Source: FEN-1191 sp964528845
Lineage (GTDB): Bacteria; Pseudomonadota; Gammaproteobacteria; Steroidobacterales; Steroidobacteraceae
Assembly: GCA_964528845.1 (NCBI GenBank)
Contig: CAZGVE010000012.1
Coordinates: forward strand, 1-64,000
DNA length: 64,000 nucleotides
Direction of reading: 5' to 3'
Shown piece after piece: positions 60,980 to 64,000 of the stretch. Numbering within the stretch: the stretch's first letter is position 1; every line of letters starts with the position of its first letter. The translations under genes and the position numbers were made by a program. The notes beneath the pieces were generated by a model, which searched no databases, had not been told where the DNA came from, and saw only the letters and a program-made list of their open reading frames with translations.

Positions 60980-62320
60980 TTGGATCTGTTTTCGTTCCTG
61001 GTTGGCGTCGCGAGCGCGATGGCATTCGTTGCGGTGCTGGTGGCATTGCTGCGCGGCGCACCACGCTTCAGCGCATTGCCAGGACCGTCGTTGCCCATCG
61101 CCGCGGGCTTCGTCATCGTGCTCGGCGCGCTGCTGGGCGCCTGGCGTGCGCTCGCCCCGTCGTCAACGCCTGCCGCCGTGGTGCCTGCGAGCAATCCTGG
61201 GACTCCCGTGAGTGCGGCGTCCGTCGCGTCCCCGAGGCCAGCGGTTGTCGGCCCGGCATCCGGCGCATCCCCGGCCGCGTCGATGGACAGCGCCATCGCA
61301 AGCCTCGAGGCTCGGCTGGCGCGCGGCGCCGGTGCCGCCGACGACTGGGAGCTGCTTGCGAAGTCCTTTGAATTCCTCGGCCGTCCGGCCGATGCGGCGA
61401 AGGCGCGCTCGCATCAGCTGCCGGCGCTGCCCGTCGACGCCACTTCGTTGACGGCGGCGCTCGGCCGCGGCCCGAGTGCCACGATGGCGTCGACCGGTGC
61501 ACCCGGTGCAGCTGGCGCATCTGGTGCAGCTGGCGCATCTGGTGCAGCTGGCGCATCTGGTGCGCCCAGTATCCCCGCTCCGGCGCTGTCACCCGAATCA
61601 ACTCGATTGCTGGCGCGGGCGAACGCGGCCCGGCACGCGAAGAATCCGCAGGCCGCGGCAGCGATCTATGCGCAGCTCGGCGCACGCGATCAGCTGGATG
61701 CGGACGGCTGGGCCGACTACGCCGATACGGCCGCGGGCCTGCAGGGCAACAAGCTCGCCGGTACACCGGAGACCTACATCGCGCGTGCGCTGGCGCTGGA
61801 TCCGCGCCATCCGAAGGCGTTGTGGCTCCAGGCGAGTGCAGACGAGGAGGGGCAGCGCTGGAATGACGCGATCTCGGTGTGGCAGACCCTGTCCACGATA
61901 CTCGAGCCCAATTCCGCCGACGCGCGCATCGTCGCGGCGAACCTGCAGCAGGACCGGAAGCTCGCGGGCGCCGCCACGGTCGTGAATGGCGAGGTTACCG
62001 TGGCTCCGGCGCTCGCGGCCCGAGCGCGAAAGGGCACGACTCTTTTCATCCTCGCACGCTCGGCGGACTCCCCCGGTCCACCGCTCGCCGTACTGCGTAC
62101 CGCGGTGGACGCGTGGCCGCTCAAGTTCCGGCTCGACGATACGCTCTCGATGGTGCCCGGCCGCACACTCTCGGGAGCGGGCCGCATCACGGTGGAGGCC
62201 CGCATCTCCCAGAGTGGCCAGGCGATGCCCGGCAGCGGCGACATGGCGGGCCGCAGCGCCGTGCTGAACGCCGCTGCGCATGATCCGGTCAGCATCGTGA
62301 TCGATCAGGTGCAGCCATGA
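60980..62320 (+). CDS. ccmI: CcmI/CycH-like apocytochrome c chaperone
   Basis: 446 aa. Two N-terminal TM helices (about 3-25 and 38-58), a linker, TPR region about 205-325 (SPESTRLLARANAARHAKNP, PETYIARALALDPRHPKALW), and a C-terminal beta domain with VAPALAARARKGTTLFILAR, PPLAVLRTAV and RISQSGQAMPGSGD, typical of CcmI/CycH/NrfG-type proteins that hold apocytochromes for haem ligation. TTG start with AGGGAAG upstream. It is not beside ccmABCDEFGH here, but first in a set with a multihaem cytochrome, so it may be a dedicated chaperone. Linker 176-193 is three exact GAAGAS repeats. Confidence 0.8.
   Translation: MDLFSFLVGVASAMAFVAVLVALLRGAPRFSALPGPSLPIAAGFVIVLGALLGAWRALAPSSTPAAVVPASNPGTPVSAASVASPRPAVVGPASGASPAASMDSAIASLEARLARGAGAADDWELLAKSFEFLGRPADAAKARSHQLPALPVDATSLTAALGRGPSATMASTGAPGAAGASGAAGASGAAGASGAPSIPAPALSPESTRLLARANAARHAKNPQAAAAIYAQLGARDQLDADGWADYADTAAGLQGNKLAGTPETYIARALALDPRHPKALWLQASADEEGQRWNDAISVWQTLSTILEPNSADARIVAANLQQDRKLAGAATVVNGEVTVAPALAARARKGTTLFILARSADSPGPPLAVLRTAVDAWPLKFRLDDTLSMVPGRTLSGAGRITVEARISQSGQAMPGSGDMAGRSAVLNAAAHDPVSIVIDQVQP
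61505..61558 (+). repeat. Three perfect 18-base tandem repeats inside the ccmI-like gene
   Basis: Unit GGTGCAGCTGGCGCATCT repeated three times without change, plus a partial fourth at 61559. Encodes GAAGAS x3, a flexible linker. Unit length is a multiple of three, so copy-number change keeps the frame. Confidence 0.95.
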
Positions 62321-63294
62321 ACTTCGTGGCGCGATCGGTCAGCGAAGGCAAGGCGGGCGGCACTCCCGCCGCGCCCCCGCCCGGGTCCGCACCCGCGCCC
62401 GCAGCAACGCCGCGTCCGCCCCGGCCCGCCGCCGCCGCACCATTCGACAGCCGCGAGCAGAGCAACTTCTGGCCCATCGCCTGGGGGCTGCTGGTGGCAT
62501 CGCTGATCCTGTGGGGTGCGAACGCGCGGCTCGAGCGCTACATCACTCCGCAGCGCGGCCTCGGATACTGGCTCGGTATCATCGGCGGTTCGATGATGCT
62601 GCTGCTGCTGGTCTATTCGGCGCGGAAGCGCGCCGCCTGGCTGCGCTGGATCGGCAGTATTCCGAGGTGGTTCCAGCTGCACATGGTGCTGGGGGTGGTC
62701 GGGCCGCTGCTGGTGCTGTTTCACGCGAACTTCCGACTCGGCGCCACCAACAGCAACGTCGCGCTGATCTGCATGCTGCTGGTCGCCGGCAGCGGTGTGA
62801 TCGGCCGCTATATCTATACCCGAATGCACGCGAACCTGGACGGCAACCAGGATACGCTCGAGGAGCTGCGGGCGGTCGCCGAGAAGATTCGCACGCAGAC
62901 CACCAGCATCGCTTTCCTGCCCGGTCTGCTCAACGCGATCGAGGCTGAGGAGAAGCGCCTGGTCGAGCCCGCCGCGACGGCGATGGGACGGCTCGCGCAG
63001 TTCTCCACCGCGGCGCTGCGAGCCACGCTCGCACGCTGGCGACTGCACCGGATGATCCGTCGCGCGGTGCGCCGGGCGGCGGGCCACGAATCCGAGAACA
63101 TCGCCAGGCACGCGCGTCGCATCGCGATGGTGGCCCGGCGCTACGCCGACCGGCGGCTCGACGCCGCGCGTCGGGTCTCGGAGTACCGGCTGTATTCGCG
63201 GCTGTTCTCATTCTGGCACGTATTGCACATCCCGCTGTTCTTCATGCTGCTGATAGCGGGCATCGTGCACGTGATCGCGGTCAACGTGTATTGA
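62317..63294 (+). CDS. Membrane protein with two HX13H pairs, probable di-haem b cytochrome
   Basis: 325 aa. Pro/Ala-rich cytoplasmic-type N-tail to about 45, then hydrophobic segments at about 51-67, 83-101, 121-137, 146-163 and 300-324. His122/His136 and His304/His318 form two pairs spaced 14 residues on separate helices, with His301 extra. This spacing is that of bis-His haem pairs in ferric-reductase/NOX and b561-type proteins. A long basic helical loop (165-295) lies between. ATGA overlap with the ccmI-like gene and eight bases before the multihaem cytochrome. Inferred to carry electrons across the membrane; family not identified. Confidence 0.65.
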   Translation: MNFVARSVSEGKAGGTPAAPPPGSAPAPAATPRPPRPAAAAPFDSREQSNFWPIAWGLLVASLILWGANARLERYITPQRGLGYWLGIIGGSMMLLLLVYSARKRAAWLRWIGSIPRWFQLHMVLGVVGPLLVLFHANFRLGATNSNVALICMLLVAGSGVIGRYIYTRMHANLDGNQDTLEELRAVAEKIRTQTTSIAFLPGLLNAIEAEEKRLVEPAATAMGRLAQFSTAALRATLARWRLHRMIRRAVRRAAGHESENIARHARRIAMVARRYADRRLDAARRVSEYRLYSRLFSFWHVLHIPLFFMLLIAGIVHVIAVNVY

Positions 63295-63302
63295 TCGCCG
63301 GT

Positions 63303-64000
63303 ATGCGCAGACGATGGATTGTCTGGCTGGTTGGAGGCGCTTGGATGGCTGGAATGACGCTGCTGCTGTTTCCGCGGGCTCATGCCGCCTCGGTCGAGAC
63401 GCTGCTGATGCCCGGTCCGGTCACGCAGGCGCATGTCAAGCAGGAGCCCGAGTGCAGCAACTGCCACGACCGCACCAACGTGCGGACGCAGACCGCGCTG
63501 TGCCTCGACTGCCACAAGGAGATCGCCGCCGACGTGCGTGATCACCACGGCTTCCACGGGCACATGCCTAATGCCGGCGCCGGGGAATGCCGCGCCTGCC
63601 ACACGGAGCACAAGGGCCGCGGCGCCGACATCGTGCAGCTCGCCCCGGCGCAGTTCGATCACTCGCTCACGGAGTTCGCACTCGAGGGCGCACATCGCGC
63701 GCTCACCTGCGCGAGCTGCCACAAGGCCGGAGAACCCTGGCGCCGCGCGCCGGTCGCCTGCAGCACGTGCCACAAGGCGGATGACGTGCACCACGGGCAG
63801 TTCACTCAGCAGTGCGGCGAATGCCACGGCAGCACCAGCTGGGCAGGCGGCAAGTTCGATCACGACAAGACCGACTTCCGGCTCACCGGCGTGCATCAGC
63901 ATACCGCCTGCAACGCCTGCCATCTGGCCGGCCATTACAAGGAAACGCCGAAGACCTGCAATGGCTGCCACGAGACCGATGACGTGCATCGCGGTTCGCG
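63303..64000 (+). CDS. Multihaem cytochrome c3-type protein, 3'-truncated by the window
   Basis: At least 232 residues; no stop before base 64000. Signal peptide about 1-28 (PRAHA). Eight CXXCH sites at Cys51, 67, 96, 136, 153, 171, 203 and 219, with many extra His available as sixth ligands. From about residue 118 the sequence is a tandem repeat of about 67 residues (QFDH...LTCASCH...CSTCHKADDVHHG...CGECHGSTSW, then KFDH...TACNACH...CNGCHETDDVHRG), so further repeats and haems probably follow. Periplasmic electron carrier or terminal reductase. Confidence 0.92.
   Translation, partial: MRRRWIVWLVGGAWMAGMTLLLFPRAHAASVETLLMPGPVTQAHVKQEPECSNCHDRTNVRTQTALCLDCHKEIAADVRDHHGFHGHMPNAGAGECRACHTEHKGRGADIVQLAPAQFDHSLTEFALEGAHRALTCASCHKAGEPWRRAPVACSTCHKADDVHHGQFTQQCGECHGSTSWAGGKFDHDKTDFRLTGVHQHTACNACHLAGHYKETPKTCNGCHETDDVHRGS

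Noticed and set aside
61505..61558. Tandem repeats as a CRISPR array
   Set aside because: Units are contiguous 18-mers with no spacers and lie in frame inside a protein gene.

Overview
The window is GC-rich bacterial chromosome (roughly two-thirds G+C by eye) and is almost fully coding. Gene content and order point to a gammaproteobacterium. The evidence is the rpsB-tsf-pyrH-frr-uppS-cdsA-dxr-rseP-bamA-skp-lpxD-fabZ-lpxA-lpxB-rnhB-dnaE-accA run and the pyrG-kdsA-eno-ftsB-ispD-ispF run. GTP-dependent PEP carboxykinase, a class III cyclase with an FHA domain and multihaem cytochromes suggest a Xanthomonadales/Nevskiales/Steroidobacter-like lineage; that placement is inference. A block of exactly 100 N inside dapE marks a scaffold join, so this is draft or metagenome-derived sequence. 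I found no tRNA, rRNA, IS element, prophage or CRISPR array.

Layout. 1-9.9 kb: truncated dusA, cyclase-FHA protein, pckG, yoaA-tsaB, phoB-phoR-phoU, dsbB. 10-18.3 kb: a lysine/diaminopimelate cluster (dapE; dapD-dapC) with glnD and map, interrupted by a second phoU with pstB. 18.3-36.8 kb: translation, isoprenoid, phospholipid, outer-membrane and lipid A genes ending in dnaE, many coupled by ATGA or GTGA overlaps. 36.8-46.7 kb: accA, tilS, pyrG, kdsA, eno, ftsB, ispD, ispF, an Smr protein, surE and pcm. 46.7-47.1 kb: a convergent, partly AT-rich, hairpin-dense intergenic region where relatives often carry nlpD-rpoS. 47.1-53.7 kb: Mth938-like protein, recJ with an uncharacterised partner, prfB with its programmed frameshift, lysS and murI. 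53.7-59.4 kb: accessory genes (lipoprotein, methyltransferase, DUF2844/DUF3443 pair, Sel1-ankyrin protein).

The most interesting part is 59.4-64.0 kb. A membrane-anchored ferredoxin-flavoprotein, apparently with a circularly permuted flavin domain, is divergent from a three-gene set. That set encodes a CcmI-like apocytochrome c chaperone, a membrane protein with two HX13H histidine pairs, and a periplasmic cytochrome with at least eight CXXCH haem sites that runs off the window. Together they look like a route from NAD(P)H across the inner membrane to periplasmic haems, behind a control region with a CRP-type palindrome and CCTGTCGCC repeats.

Phosphate control is the second theme: phoB-phoR-phoU1, then a separate phoU2-pstB pair with a good PhoB box, and no pstS, pstC or pstA in the window.
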